DNA from: Dehalococcoidia bacterium
Lineage (GTDB): Bacteria > Chloroflexota > Dehalococcoidia > Bin125
Reading direction: 5' to 3'
NCBI GenBank assembly: GCA_022826965.1
Contig: JAJDTU010000002.1
Location: 310,001 to 374,000, forward strand
Length of the DNA stretch: 64,000 nucleotides
Made by a program: the position numbers and the translations under genes
Shown: piece by piece, positions 16,759-24,899 of the stretch
Position numbering within the stretch: position 1 is the first letter of the stretch
How the letters are laid out: the number at the start of each line of letters is the position of its first letter
The notes under the pieces: model-generated
The model's input: only the letters and a program-made list of their open reading frames with translations
The model's database searches: none
What the model was told of the DNA's origin: nothing

Positions 16759-18963
16759 CTAGAGCGCCGGATTCGCCGGCGATTCTTCACGCGGCCCCTC
16801 GCGCGGTGTAGCGCGCAGCTCCGACTCGGCAGCGGGCGGATACTCGATCCGCTGATGATGCACGCCGACCAGCGTGTGCTTGAAGCTCGCCGAGATCTGA
16901 CGGAGCTCGTTCAGCGTCAGATCACAATGATCAAGCTGGCGCTCTCTCAGCCGTTCATCGAACACGCCGTCGACCAGCATGCCGATTCTGTCTGCTTCGT
17001 GCTCTCCGCTCGCTCGTACGACGGCCTCGCAACTGTCGGCGAGCATCACAATCGCGGTCTCACGCGTCTGCGGCGGCGGTCCCGGATAGGTGTAGTCGCG
17101 AGCGTCGACGCGCGGATCGGACATCGCCGCCTTGCGGTAAAAGAATGCAACTCGGCGCGAGCCGTGGTGCTCCAGGATGAAATCGCGAATCCGGGGCGGC
17201 AGCCGATCGCGGCGAGCGAGGTCCTCCCCGGCGGTGACGTGCTGGATGATCAGCCGCGCGCTCTCGCTCGGTTCGAGCGCGTCGTGCGGATTCGTACCTT
17301 CCTGGTTCTCGATGAACATGGCCGGACGATTGAGCTTCCCGATGTCGTGGTAGTACGCGCCAACGCGGACAAGCAGCGGGTCGGCCCCGATCTGAGCGGC
17401 AGCCCGTTCGGACATGGTCGCGACGAGCAGCGAATGGTGGAATGTGCCCGGCGCTTCTTCCTGCAATCGCCGAAGCAGCGGGCGCTGCAACTGGGCCAAC
17501 TCGAGCAGGCGCATGGGCGTCGTAATGCCGAACAGAGCGCCCAGCAGCGAAAACGCGCCGATCGTGATCACCGCGACCAACGCGGCCGTGACGAGCGCAG
17601 CCAGTGCCAGCCAGCCCAGCTGGTCGCTGGCTCGCTGCGGATCGAAGAGCCAGATCGCCGCTCCGGCGAGGAATCCGGCCGCGCCCGCGGCCAAGCCGGC
17701 CAGCCCGTACTGCGCCAGCGCCTGCGCCCGAGTAGCGGCAAACACGCCTCCCAGGGAACTGGCGAGGAAGAACACCAGTGGTCTCAGGGCCTGTGCGCCT
17801 CCGGGCACGACGCCGTAGTCGGGCAGCACGATTGCAGCCAGGCCCGCCAACAAAGAGATCAACACGCCCGTGGTGATGCCGAGGCCCGTACTGAGCAGCG
17901 CCGCCACCAACACCGGTCCGGCCGCCAGGGGCAACATCAGATCCAGCGACTCGTCAACTCCGCCGGGCAGCGCGAACTCGAACCACGCTCGAGCGGCGGC
18001 AACTGAGAACAGCACCAGCATCGCGAGAAGGATGAGCCGTCGATCACTCGCGGCCTGTACTGGTCGCCAGACCATCAGGTAAAGACTGAACACTACAGAG
18101 GCGCTGACCGCGAAGATCACGATCGCGCCGAGCGACTCGACCTCGATTCCCGCAGAACGAGGCGTCAGATGAGCCAACGCCTCTGCCCCCGCGTCGTCTA
18201 CCACGGCGCCGCGGGCCACGATGAGCTCACCTTCGACCACCGTGCGCGGCACTCCGGCGACCGACCGCGCAGCGCGATCGCGTGCCAGCTCCGTCAGGGC
18301 CGCGGATTCGATCATCGTCGGCCGCAGATATGCGCTGACCAGCGACGCGATCAGAGTCGTCTCGGTCAGGCTGAGGCCCGGGTCGACCCGCTCATGCAGC
18401 CCCAACCTCGCCTCGTCCAGTCCATCGTCGTACAACCGCTCCTGCAGGAGCGATTCGAGCACGGCCGGCGCCTCACGTTCAATGTTGGCGAAGAGCGGAT
18501 CGGAAACGGCGACCAAGAACGTCTCATCGCGCAGCGGCAGCTTCGAGCCGGGAATGACGGTTGCCTCGACCGTCGGCTCGGCCTGGGTTTCGTCCTGCGA
18601 GTCTTCAGTCGTCTGCCCAGGGGATTCGGCATCAACCGCAACAGGTGCATTTCGCGCCCGGCGCTCCAGCATCACGGCCTCGAGGTAGAGACGTAGAGCC
18701 TCCAGCTGCGCCGGGCGAATGTCAGGATCAAACTCGAACTGGGTGTCGACCTCCGAACGGGCAACGTCCTGCGCCTCCGCCGTGAGCGACTCGCTGATGA
18801 ACGATGTCTCCTCCGTCGCGACGATGTCGCGGTCGGCGACGGTCCCGAGGGCTGGAAACTCCTGCTCAGGCCGGAACGGAGTCAGGGCGAGGACTATCCC
18901 GATGGCCAGGGCAACCCCGAAGACGCCGACTCGCCACGGAGTGAAAAACGACTGCTGGCTCAT
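16759..18963 (-). CDS. pgpH: 7TM-HD (PgpH-type) phosphohydrolase, likely c-di-AMP phosphodiesterase
   Basis: A 734-residue membrane protein. One N-terminal membrane helix (residues about 12-28) is followed by a large extracellular 7TMR-HDED region, then about seven membrane helices (about 280-480), then a cytoplasmic HD domain (about 490-690). The HD motif YYHDIGK is near residue 538 and GTFHHSLLVATMSE precedes it. Listeria PgpH, of the same architecture, hydrolyses cyclic di-AMP. The C-terminal tail is proline/glutamate-rich. It lies between purQ and a YqeY gene on the same strand, 59 bases upstream of purQ. Confidence 0.9.
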   Translation of the reverse strand: MSQQSFFTPWRVGVFGVALAIGIVLALTPFRPEQEFPALGTVADRDIVATEETSFISESLTAEAQDVARSEVDTQFEFDPDIRPAQLEALRLYLEAVMLERRARNAPVAVDAESPGQTTEDSQDETQAEPTVEATVIPGSKLPLRDETFLVAVSDPLFANIEREAPAVLESLLQERLYDDGLDEARLGLHERVDPGLSLTETTLIASLVSAYLRPTMIESAALTELARDRAARSVAGVPRTVVEGELIVARGAVVDDAGAEALAHLTPRSAGIEVESLGAIVIFAVSASVVFSLYLMVWRPVQAASDRRLILLAMLVLFSVAAARAWFEFALPGGVDESLDLMLPLAAGPVLVAALLSTGLGITTGVLISLLAGLAAIVLPDYGVVPGGAQALRPLVFFLASSLGGVFAATRAQALAQYGLAGLAAGAAGFLAGAAIWLFDPQRASDQLGWLALAALVTAALVAVITIGAFSLLGALFGITTPMRLLELAQLQRPLLRRLQEEAPGTFHHSLLVATMSERAAAQIGADPLLVRVGAYYHDIGKLNRPAMFIENQEGTNPHDALEPSESARLIIQHVTAGEDLARRDRLPPRIRDFILEHHGSRRVAFFYRKAAMSDPRVDARDYTYPGPPPQTRETAIVMLADSCEAVVRASGEHEADRIGMLVDGVFDERLRERQLDHCDLTLNELRQISASFKHTLVGVHHQRIEYPPAAESELRATPREGPREESPANPAL

Positions 18964-19091
18964 TACAGGATCATTGGAGCATGGTCGCGACCGTATGGCG
19001 CGGAGAACGGCCCCGCGCCCGCCGCTGTAGCAATGGTACAGGTCTCGTTACGTCACCTAGAGTCGCGTCGGAGTCAAAGCCGAGTCTCGGG

Positions 19092-19559
19092 TTACTCCGA
19101 TTCTGCCGCCTCGGCCAGCAGCTCGCCAACCACCGCATTGACCAGCGAGCCGTCGGCCTGGCCGCGCAGGTCCTTCATCAACATCCCCATCACCTTGCCG
19201 CGATCGCCGGGTCCGGTCGCGCCCACTTGCTCAATCACCGACCGCGCGCGCACTTCGACGTCATCCCTGGTGAGTTGCTGCGGGAGATAGGCCTCGATGA
19301 TGGCAATCTCGATGCGCTCTTTCTCGGCCAGGTCCTCTCGACCACCCTGCGTGAACTGCTCGATCGACTCGCGACGTTGTTTGACCTGTCGTTGGAGGAT
19401 GGCGAGGATGTCATTCTCGGCCAGTTCCGTGCCGCGCTTTTCGATCTCTGCGTTCTTAATCGCCGCCTCGACCATGCGAATCGTGCTGCGGCGCGCGACA
19501 TCCTTCGCACGCATCGCGTCGCGAAGGTCGGAACGCAACTGATCTCGTACGCCGGCCAT
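19092..19559 (-). CDS. GatB/YqeY domain-containing protein
   Basis: A 155-residue YqeY-family protein: RDQLRSDLRDAMRAKD at the N-terminus, IKNAEIEKRG, and the C-terminal GKVMGMLMKDLRGQADG signature. The domain is the tail domain of the GatB amidotransferase subunit, which binds tRNA; free-standing YqeY proteins have no firmly proven reaction. It is coded just after the miniprotein pair and 128 bases before pgpH. Confidence 0.9.
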   Translation of the reverse strand: MAGVRDQLRSDLRDAMRAKDVARRSTIRMVEAAIKNAEIEKRGTELAENDILAILQRQVKQRRESIEQFTQGGREDLAEKERIEIAIIEAYLPQQLTRDDVEVRARSVIEQVGATGPGDRGKVMGMLMKDLRGQADGSLVNAVVGELLAEAAESE

Positions 19560-19621
19560 GGGCTCACGTCATTCAGGCGCGCTGCAGCTGGCGCGCAACT
19601 CAAACCGTCGTTTCGCGCAAT

Positions 19622-19765
19622 CTAGTCGGCCGAGGGCAACACCTTCGGCTGCATCAGTTCCATCTCGCGCTCGTCGACCTTCAGATCGCACTCGCCCGGC
19701 TTGATGCAAAGCACCTCAATGCCTGACTCTTCATCCCGGTATCGCTTGCCCAGTTGAACTGCCAT
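19622..19765 (-). CDS. Desulforedoxin-like miniprotein with metal cysteines lost
   Basis: A 47-residue protein, start MAVQLGKRYRDEES and end QPKVLPSAD. It aligns without gaps from GKRY onward to the neighbouring 40-residue protein at 19824-19946. At the two CxxC positions it has Asp and Ser, and the later Cys is Val; two other cysteines occur at new places. So it looks like a paralogue that has lost metal binding. No ribosome-binding site stands out except a weak GAACAGA-type purine run. The function is unknown; partnering the redox complex operon is inferred from position only. Confidence 0.62.
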   Translation of the reverse strand: MAVQLGKRYRDEESGIEVLCIKPGECDLKVDEREMELMQPKVLPSAD

Positions 19766-19823
19766 TTGTTCTGTTCCCCCACTCGCTCAGTGGTCTGTTC
19801 CTGGCCGACTGCCAGTGACGACG

Positions 19824-19946
19824 CTACTTCTTCTCTTCAAGCGGCGTGTCGCCGCACTTGAGTTCTGCGTCGCCGCCGCGCGTCACGATAAATTCCGCGC
19901 CGCAGCTCGGGCAGAAGTAACGCTTGCCGGTCTGTGCTGCTGCCAT
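19824..19946 (-). CDS. Desulforedoxin-like/zinc-ribbon miniprotein
   Basis: A 40-residue protein, GKRYFCPSCGAEF then GGDAELKCGDTPLEE. The CPSC pair, the single later Cys and the strand pattern (E-hydrophobic-V-T-x-G-G) resemble the desulforedoxin/rubredoxin-like fold, which normally binds one Fe or Zn with four cysteines; only three are visible here, so a dimer or one non-Cys ligand is needed. CAGGAGAG sits 7 bases before the ATG. It follows the cytochrome c gene by 127 bases on the same strand and is likely linked to the respiratory operon. Confidence 0.7.
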   Translation of the reverse strand: MAAAQTGKRYFCPSCGAEFIVTRGGDAELKCGDTPLEEKK

Positions 19947-20073
19947 CCTGATCTCTCCTGACCCCGCCGGTCGGCTGGCGAGGATTTGCTTGCAACGCCG
20001 AACTTGGAATACAGGTCAGCGTACCAGTGACGATCGATTCAACCTGCGCGCGCCGGCGACCATCGGACTCAGC

Positions 20074-21075
20074 TTATGACGACCCGCTGTGGCTGCTCAA
20101 CCAGTCCGCGAGATCGGCTGATGTCTGGCCGCAGGTATTCGAGGTGACCTGGGTCGCTGGTGTGGGCACTGGCAGGCCGGCGGCGAACCGCTCCTCGGCC
20201 GTCTCCAGGTTGTTCTCGGCCGCACGATAGTCACTCGCGACCTTCAGCCAGGCCCGGTTGATTGCGACTTCCTGTTGCACGCTCGAAGCTGCGTTGAAGG
20301 CCGAGCGTGCATCGGCAATCGCAGTCGAATCGTCCGATGTCCGGATGGTCACGACGGCCAGAACCAGGGCGGTGTAACCCTTCTCGTACGCGGCCAACGC
20401 ATCCTGCGCCTCCTGCAGACCCTCGCCCGCCTCCTCCGCTGCCGCGACGGCTTCGCGCAGGCTCGACAGCTCAGCATCGCCGGCTTCGGTACGGGCAACT
20501 GCGCCTTCGGCGGCCTGAACGTCCGCGAACCATCCCGAGGCCTTCAGCGTCGCCTCTGCAGCGTCGAGCGCGATGTGCATATTGCCAATCGTCACCTCGT
20601 CCAGGTGGACCGCGTGTTCCACAGCCGTTTCCCAGGCGTTACCGGCGTTGGTCGTGATCAGCGTGACGAGGTTGTCGATCTTGAACCCGTCGAGCGAGCC
20701 GCCCTGATCGATGCTCCAGGGCGGCATCGGCGTTCCATTGCGTCCGCAAGTAATCGTGTAGCGGAACTCAGTCTGCAGACCCTCGAGCTGACCCTGGTTG
20801 TCGGTCAAGAAGGCGTAGGTATTGTTCGGCGTATTCAGGGCCGGTCCGACCAGCGATGCGTCGGACTCCGAGCCACGGCCATCGTTGCCGTGGCACTCAC
20901 GGCAGTTGTTGGCGAACGTCCATGCCGCCCGCTCTGCGTCCTTGGTCAGGATCTCCGAGCGAGCCTCGGTGCGGCGCCCGTTGTCGAACCACGTGTAGGC
21001 GCCCAGCGAGGCCACCGACAGCACCAACAGGATCACCATGGCGAGAATCTGCTTCTCGGTGTTCTGTCCGCTCAT
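20074..21075 (-). CDS. Membrane-anchored c-type cytochrome with long helical tail
   Basis: A 333-residue protein with one N-terminal membrane helix (about 10-27) and a periplasmic c-heme domain. The heme motif CRECHG is at residues 58-63 and the distal methionine is in GTPMPPW. Residues about 150-310 are rich in Ala and Glu and look helical, with no heme motif, a domain not typical of a simple cytochrome c. A second cysteine near the end is in SNTCGQ. It is the fourth gene of the cytochrome b/Rieske operon and should accept electrons from Rieske or pass them to an oxidase. Confidence 0.85.
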   Translation of the reverse strand: MSGQNTEKQILAMVILLVLSVASLGAYTWFDNGRRTEARSEILTKDAERAAWTFANNCRECHGNDGRGSESDASLVGPALNTPNNTYAFLTDNQGQLEGLQTEFRYTITCGRNGTPMPPWSIDQGGSLDGFKIDNLVTLITTNAGNAWETAVEHAVHLDEVTIGNMHIALDAAEATLKASGWFADVQAAEGAVARTEAGDAELSSLREAVAAAEEAGEGLQEAQDALAAYEKGYTALVLAVVTIRTSDDSTAIADARSAFNAASSVQQEVAINRAWLKVASDYRAAENNLETAEERFAAGLPVPTPATQVTSNTCGQTSADLADWLSSHSGSS

Positions 21076-21136
21076 CGTCCTCTATTCCCCGTGTTTGTCG
21101 CTTGCCTGATTGGTCGACAGGCGACTGGCCAGCTGG

Positions 21137-21865
21137 TTAGCCGTAGGACGTGGTGCGCTGAGGATTGTCCTCACCGCCCTTTTTGATGTTGCCGGTGTTG
21201 ACCGTCAGCGAGCCATCGCTGTTGACGGTGATCTCCATGGTGTCCATCGGGCGCGGCGCCGGCCCGAAGACGCGAATGCCGCCCCGCGTGTACGTCGAGC
21301 CATGACACGGGCAGCGGAACCATCCCGTCACGCCCTCGAACGGGAACCCCGCACGCCAGGGGATGGTGCAACCGAGGTGGGGGCACTTCCACCACAGGGC
21401 CAGCAGTCCCTCATCGCCTTCGAGCCCGAAGCCCGCGTGCGTGCCGTCTCCGGCGCGCAGATGCGAGAGGTAGAACTTGCCGATCTGGATTGGCGCCGGG
21501 TCGGAGCCAACATCCGGCACCGCGCCCGCTGCCACGCTGATCCGACCGCCGAAACCGGTCACGCCGCGCGGCCAGAAGTTCGACAGGAACGCGCCCAGAC
21601 CACCGGTCAACCCGAACGTGAAGAAACCCCAGAAGGACACACGGAGCAGCTGTCGACGCGTGACCTGGCCCTGGCGAGCGCGTCGGCGCTGTGCCCGGGT
21701 GACCATTGCCCGTGCGCCTTCGCCGCCCTGGACAACACCGGACCGCGACTCGGCGCGAAGATGCGGCGCGCGCTGCGGCCGTGAACCGCCGGACGGCTCG
21801 GCCGGCGCGGGCACGCGGCGCTGTTGTCCGCCCTCGCCCGTCGGTTGTGTGTTGCCGTTGGCCAC
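21137..21865 (-). CDS. Rieske iron-sulfur protein of a quinol:cytochrome c oxidoreductase
   Basis: A 242-residue Rieske protein. The 2Fe-2S ligands are in CPHLGC (about 163-168) and CPCHGS (about 187-192), and the second-shell segment is intact. One N-terminal membrane helix follows a basic stretch that includes RRQLLR, consistent with Tat-type export. About 60 residues of poorly conserved, charged N-terminus precede it; the true start may be downstream at the ATG near residue 53 (MVTRAQRRRAR). It lies 3 bases from the cytochrome b C-terminal half gene. Confidence 0.92.
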   Translation of the reverse strand: MANGNTQPTGEGGQQRRVPAPAEPSGGSRPQRAPHLRAESRSGVVQGGEGARAMVTRAQRRRARQGQVTRRQLLRVSFWGFFTFGLTGGLGAFLSNFWPRGVTGFGGRISVAAGAVPDVGSDPAPIQIGKFYLSHLRAGDGTHAGFGLEGDEGLLALWWKCPHLGCTIPWRAGFPFEGVTGWFRCPCHGSTYTRGGIRVFGPAPRPMDTMEITVNSDGSLTVNTGNIKKGGEDNPQRTTSYG

Positions 21866-21868
21866 CGG

Positions 21869-22768
21869 TTACTCCTCCAGCACCACGATGTCCCAGGGCG
21901 GCTTCAGATCCTGTCCCTGGCCACGGAAGGCAGTACCGACAATCGTCGTCGTCAGGTAGACGCCGATGAAGGCCGAGAAGATGAGCAGAGCGATGTCGCG
22001 ACGCGTCTGGATCCAGCCGAGCATCTTGCAGAACACCACGAACGCGACCGGCAGGCCAACCATCGTGGCGACCGGGATGATCTGTTGAGAAAGGAACGAG
22101 GGGAAGTTGAGATTCAGCAGCCACGGATCGGTGGTCGTCCCCGGAATCCCCAGAGGGATGGCCCGCCAATCCTCGAACATCGTGAATCCGCCGATGGTAA
22201 ACCCTAATGATTCCCAGGGTATGCCCGTATCGAAGCCGCGCAGGTTACGGAACCAGTCGAGACCACCCGGCCAGGAGAAATCGCTGTTCAGGCCCAGACC
22301 GCGGATGATGTTTTCCGTCCAAACGACGTGCAAGGAGCCGTCCCAGATGATTAGCAGGCTGGTGATCAACGTCGCGGCGGTGAAACCGAACACGGTCAGC
22401 CGGCCGGCGAATTTGGTCCCGAACCAGACACCCTGGCCCTGGGTGTCGCGATCCCAGTACGGGATTGCGGCCAGCAGCACCAGGGCGATCGTGGGCACGA
22501 TCACGCCGGCCCAGGCGGGTTCCATGTGCAGCAGCAGTTCCTGCAGATTGAGGAAGTACCAGGGCGCCTTGGACGGGTTTGGCGTCGTGTCCGGGTCGGC
22601 GCGGTTGAGCAGCGGCGCGTTGACCATCGCCGAGAGCACCATCAGCGCAATGGAGAAGATCAGCGCCGAGATGAACTCGATGAAGACGAGGTCCGGCCAG
22701 ACCAGGACTTCCTGTTCCCGTTCACGGCGCGGACGGGTGCGGATCGCTGCAGCGGCGCGGCTGACCAT
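21869..22768 (-). CDS. Cytochrome b, C-terminal half (subunit IV-like)
   Basis: A 299-residue membrane protein matching the C-terminal half of cytochrome b. KAPWYFLNLQELLLH is the equivalent of the PEWYF quinol-oxidation loop with Ala in place of Glu's neighbour, and about five to six membrane helices are seen. It is larger than a plastid-type subunit IV (about 160), with an extra C-terminal pair of helices. Its 18-base spacing to the N-terminal half gene is tight. Together they form a split cytochrome b as in b6f-type and other bacterial complexes. Confidence 0.88.
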   Translation of the reverse strand: MVSRAAAAIRTRPRREREQEVLVWPDLVFIEFISALIFSIALMVLSAMVNAPLLNRADPDTTPNPSKAPWYFLNLQELLLHMEPAWAGVIVPTIALVLLAAIPYWDRDTQGQGVWFGTKFAGRLTVFGFTAATLITSLLIIWDGSLHVVWTENIIRGLGLNSDFSWPGGLDWFRNLRGFDTGIPWESLGFTIGGFTMFEDWRAIPLGIPGTTTDPWLLNLNFPSFLSQQIIPVATMVGLPVAFVVFCKMLGWIQTRRDIALLIFSAFIGVYLTTTIVGTAFRGQGQDLKPPWDIVVLEE

Positions 22769-22786
22769 TAAGTCTGTCCTCCCCCG

Positions 22787-23542
22787 CTACAGCGGCCGTG
22801 CGAGGCCGCCGTCGCGACGGACCCGCCAGAAATGCACGGCCATGAAGATCGAGATCACCAACGGCAATCCAATCACGTGCAGTGTGTAGAACCGAATCAA
22901 CGCATTCGGTCCCACGGAGAAACCACCAAGCAGGAGGAACTTTGATTCGTCGCCAAGAACCGGGGCCGAGCCGACCATTGTCGTACCCACGGTGATCGCC
23001 CAGAACGCCAGCTGGTCCCAGGGCAGGAGGTAGCCGGTGAAGGAGAGCAGCAGCGTCAGGATGAAGAGCACCACGCCCACGACCCAGTTGAACTCGCGCG
23101 GCGGCTTGTAGGCGCCCGTGTAGAAGACGCGCATCATATGCAGCAGCACGAGGATGATCATCGCGTGCGCCATCCAGCGGTGCATGTTGCGCAAGAGCTG
23201 CCCGAAGCGGACGTTCGCCTCGAGCTCCTGGATGTCCTGATACGCCCGCTCGATCGATGGCACGTAATAGAACATCAAGAGCACGCCGGTCACCGTCAGC
23301 CCCAGGAACATGAAGAAGGACAGACCGCCGAGGCAGTAGGTGTGCGTAATCTTGACGTGCGTGCGGTGAATTCGCGTCGGATGCAGGTGAAGGAAGACGT
23401 TGGTCGCGACGGCCAACATCTGGTTGCGCGGCGTATTCGGGTAGCCGGTCCGGAAGATCGACTGCCAGACGTAATTCTTGAAGATCAGGTCGTAGATCAG
23501 GTCGTTGAACGACTTGCGCGGCGCGCGTTCAAGATTCGCCAT
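22787..23542 (-). CDS. Cytochrome b, N-terminal half (cytochrome b6-like)
   Basis: A 251-residue di-heme membrane protein. The histidine pairs that bind the two b hemes are in NMHRWMAHA / VLLHMM and FYTLHVIGL / AVHFWRV, across four membrane helices. Length and the [14 protein letters not shown] segment fit the b6 half. It is preceded by 6 bases and the small membrane protein gene, so the operon reads small protein, b (N), b (C), Rieske, cytochrome c. It oxidises menaquinol and passes electrons to Rieske. Confidence 0.93.
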   Translation of the reverse strand: MANLERAPRKSFNDLIYDLIFKNYVWQSIFRTGYPNTPRNQMLAVATNVFLHLHPTRIHRTHVKITHTYCLGGLSFFMFLGLTVTGVLLMFYYVPSIERAYQDIQELEANVRFGQLLRNMHRWMAHAMIILVLLHMMRVFYTGAYKPPREFNWVVGVVLFILTLLLSFTGYLLPWDQLAFWAITVGTTMVGSAPVLGDESKFLLLGGFSVGPNALIRFYTLHVIGLPLVISIFMAVHFWRVRRDGGLARPL

Positions 23543-23548
23543 GGCCGA

Positions 23549-23680
23549 TTAGCGCTCCCACCAGCGCCCGAGAATCACGAGCGCCCCGAAGCAGAAGAGC
23601 ATTGTCAACCCGACCAGCGGGAGCTCCATGATCTCGGAACGGAACGGAATCGTCACGAGGGCGGCTGTCAGCAGGTCCAC
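23549..23680 (-). CDS. Tiny single-helix membrane protein leading the cytochrome bc operon
   Basis: A 43-residue frame with GTG start at 23680 behind GAGG, spacing 6 bases. It has a hydrophobic helix (VGLTMLFCFGALVILG) and ends GRWWER. Its stop lies 6 bases before the cytochrome b start, typical of a translationally linked subunit. Its size is like that of the small Pet subunits of b6f complexes, but I see no sequence likeness to any of them. A shorter start at the internal ATG (26 residues) is possible. Confidence 0.5.
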   Translation of the reverse strand: MDLLTAALVTIPFRSEIMELPLVGLTMLFCFGALVILGRWWER

Positions 23681-23810
23681 CAGCTACCTCTTCCCACGGT
23701 TATCCCGCGCGCCCCATCGGGCCGCGCTCAAGAAATGTAAGCCCGCAGGGAATTCTGGTCAAGATCGCGGCCCCGCTCTGGCTGCTGTTGGGCAAGGCCT
23801 GTCGGTCTCG

Positions 23811-24896
23811 TCAGACCGCCTTGCCTGCGCGTATTATCGCAACTCGACTTGATACAGACGAGTCCCCCGGGAGCACCTCTCCGATTCTCGTTGCATCATC
23901 GATTTCATCCACCATCGCGTCGGCGTCCTCCGCGGCGACCACGATCGCCATGCCGAGACCCATGTTGAAGACGCGATACATCTCCGCCGTGGACACGCCA
24001 GCGCGATTGCGGATCAACTCGAAGATTGGAGGCTCCGGCCAGCAGGACGAGTCGAGCACGACATGGACATCATCGGGAAGCACGCGCTCGACGTTCCCCG
24101 CAATCCCGCCGCCGGTGATGTGCGCAATGCCCTTGATGCTCTGCAACGAGCCGCGCAGCCCCGGCCAGTACGAAACGTGCGGGCGCAGCAACGCGTCGGC
24201 CAGCGTCTCGTTCAGATCGGGCTCGAATCTGCCAAGTCGGGCCTGACGGTCTGCCCATGATCCGTCTTCCGGTCGCAACCCGAACACCTGGCGGGCCAGG
24301 GAGTAGCCGTTGGTATGCAGTCCGTTGCTCGGCAGTCCGAGCACGACGTCGCCCGCCGCGATCGACGCGCCGCTGATCTCACGACCCCGCTCGACCACGC
24401 CGACGATCGTGCCGGCCAGGTCAAAGTGTCCAGCGGGATACAGGTCGGGCATGTCGGCGGTCTCACCGCCGAGCAGCGCAATCCCGCTCTCCCGGCAGGC
24501 GGCTGCGACACCCGACACAACCGCGACCTTGTCGTCCTCCGACAGTTCGTTCGCCGCGAGGTAATCGAGGAAGAAGAGTGGCGCCGCTCCCACGCAGAGG
24601 ATGTCGTTGATGCAGTGGTTGACAAGATCCCGGCCGACGCCTTCGAGGCGTCCGGCCAGGCTGGCCAGCATGACCTTGGTTCCGACGCCGTCAGTCGATG
24701 CGGCCAGTACGGGACGGTCGTAGCCCGACAGTTCAAACAGGCCGCTGAACGCGCCCACTTCGCCGAGTTGCTCGGCGCGGGTGGCTGAGAATGCCAGATC
24801 TCGGTATCGAGGGATCAGCCGATCGTTGGCATCCACGTCGACGCCGGCGGCCGCGTAAGCGGATGCGCTCTGTTCGATCCGTTCGGTTTGGGACAT
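23811..24896 (-). CDS. purM: Phosphoribosylformylglycinamidine cyclo-ligase (AIR synthetase)
   Basis: A 361-residue AIR synthetase (purine step 5: FGAM + ATP to AIR). AASTDGVGTKVMLA, HCINDILCVGA, LLGGETADMPD and HTNGYSLAR are the family signatures. Only three bases separate it from purF upstream. The pair makes a purine operon, split from purL/purQ, which lie some 8 kb away on the same strand. Confidence 0.96.
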   Translation of the reverse strand: MSQTERIEQSASAYAAAGVDVDANDRLIPRYRDLAFSATRAEQLGEVGAFSGLFELSGYDRPVLAASTDGVGTKVMLASLAGRLEGVGRDLVNHCINDILCVGAAPLFFLDYLAANELSEDDKVAVVSGVAAACRESGIALLGGETADMPDLYPAGHFDLAGTIVGVVERGREISGASIAAGDVVLGLPSNGLHTNGYSLARQVFGLRPEDGSWADRQARLGRFEPDLNETLADALLRPHVSYWPGLRGSLQSIKGIAHITGGGIAGNVERVLPDDVHVVLDSSCWPEPPIFELIRNRAGVSTAEMYRVFNMGLGMAIVVAAEDADAMVDEIDDATRIGEVLPGDSSVSSRVAIIRAGKAV

Positions 24897-24899
24897 CGC

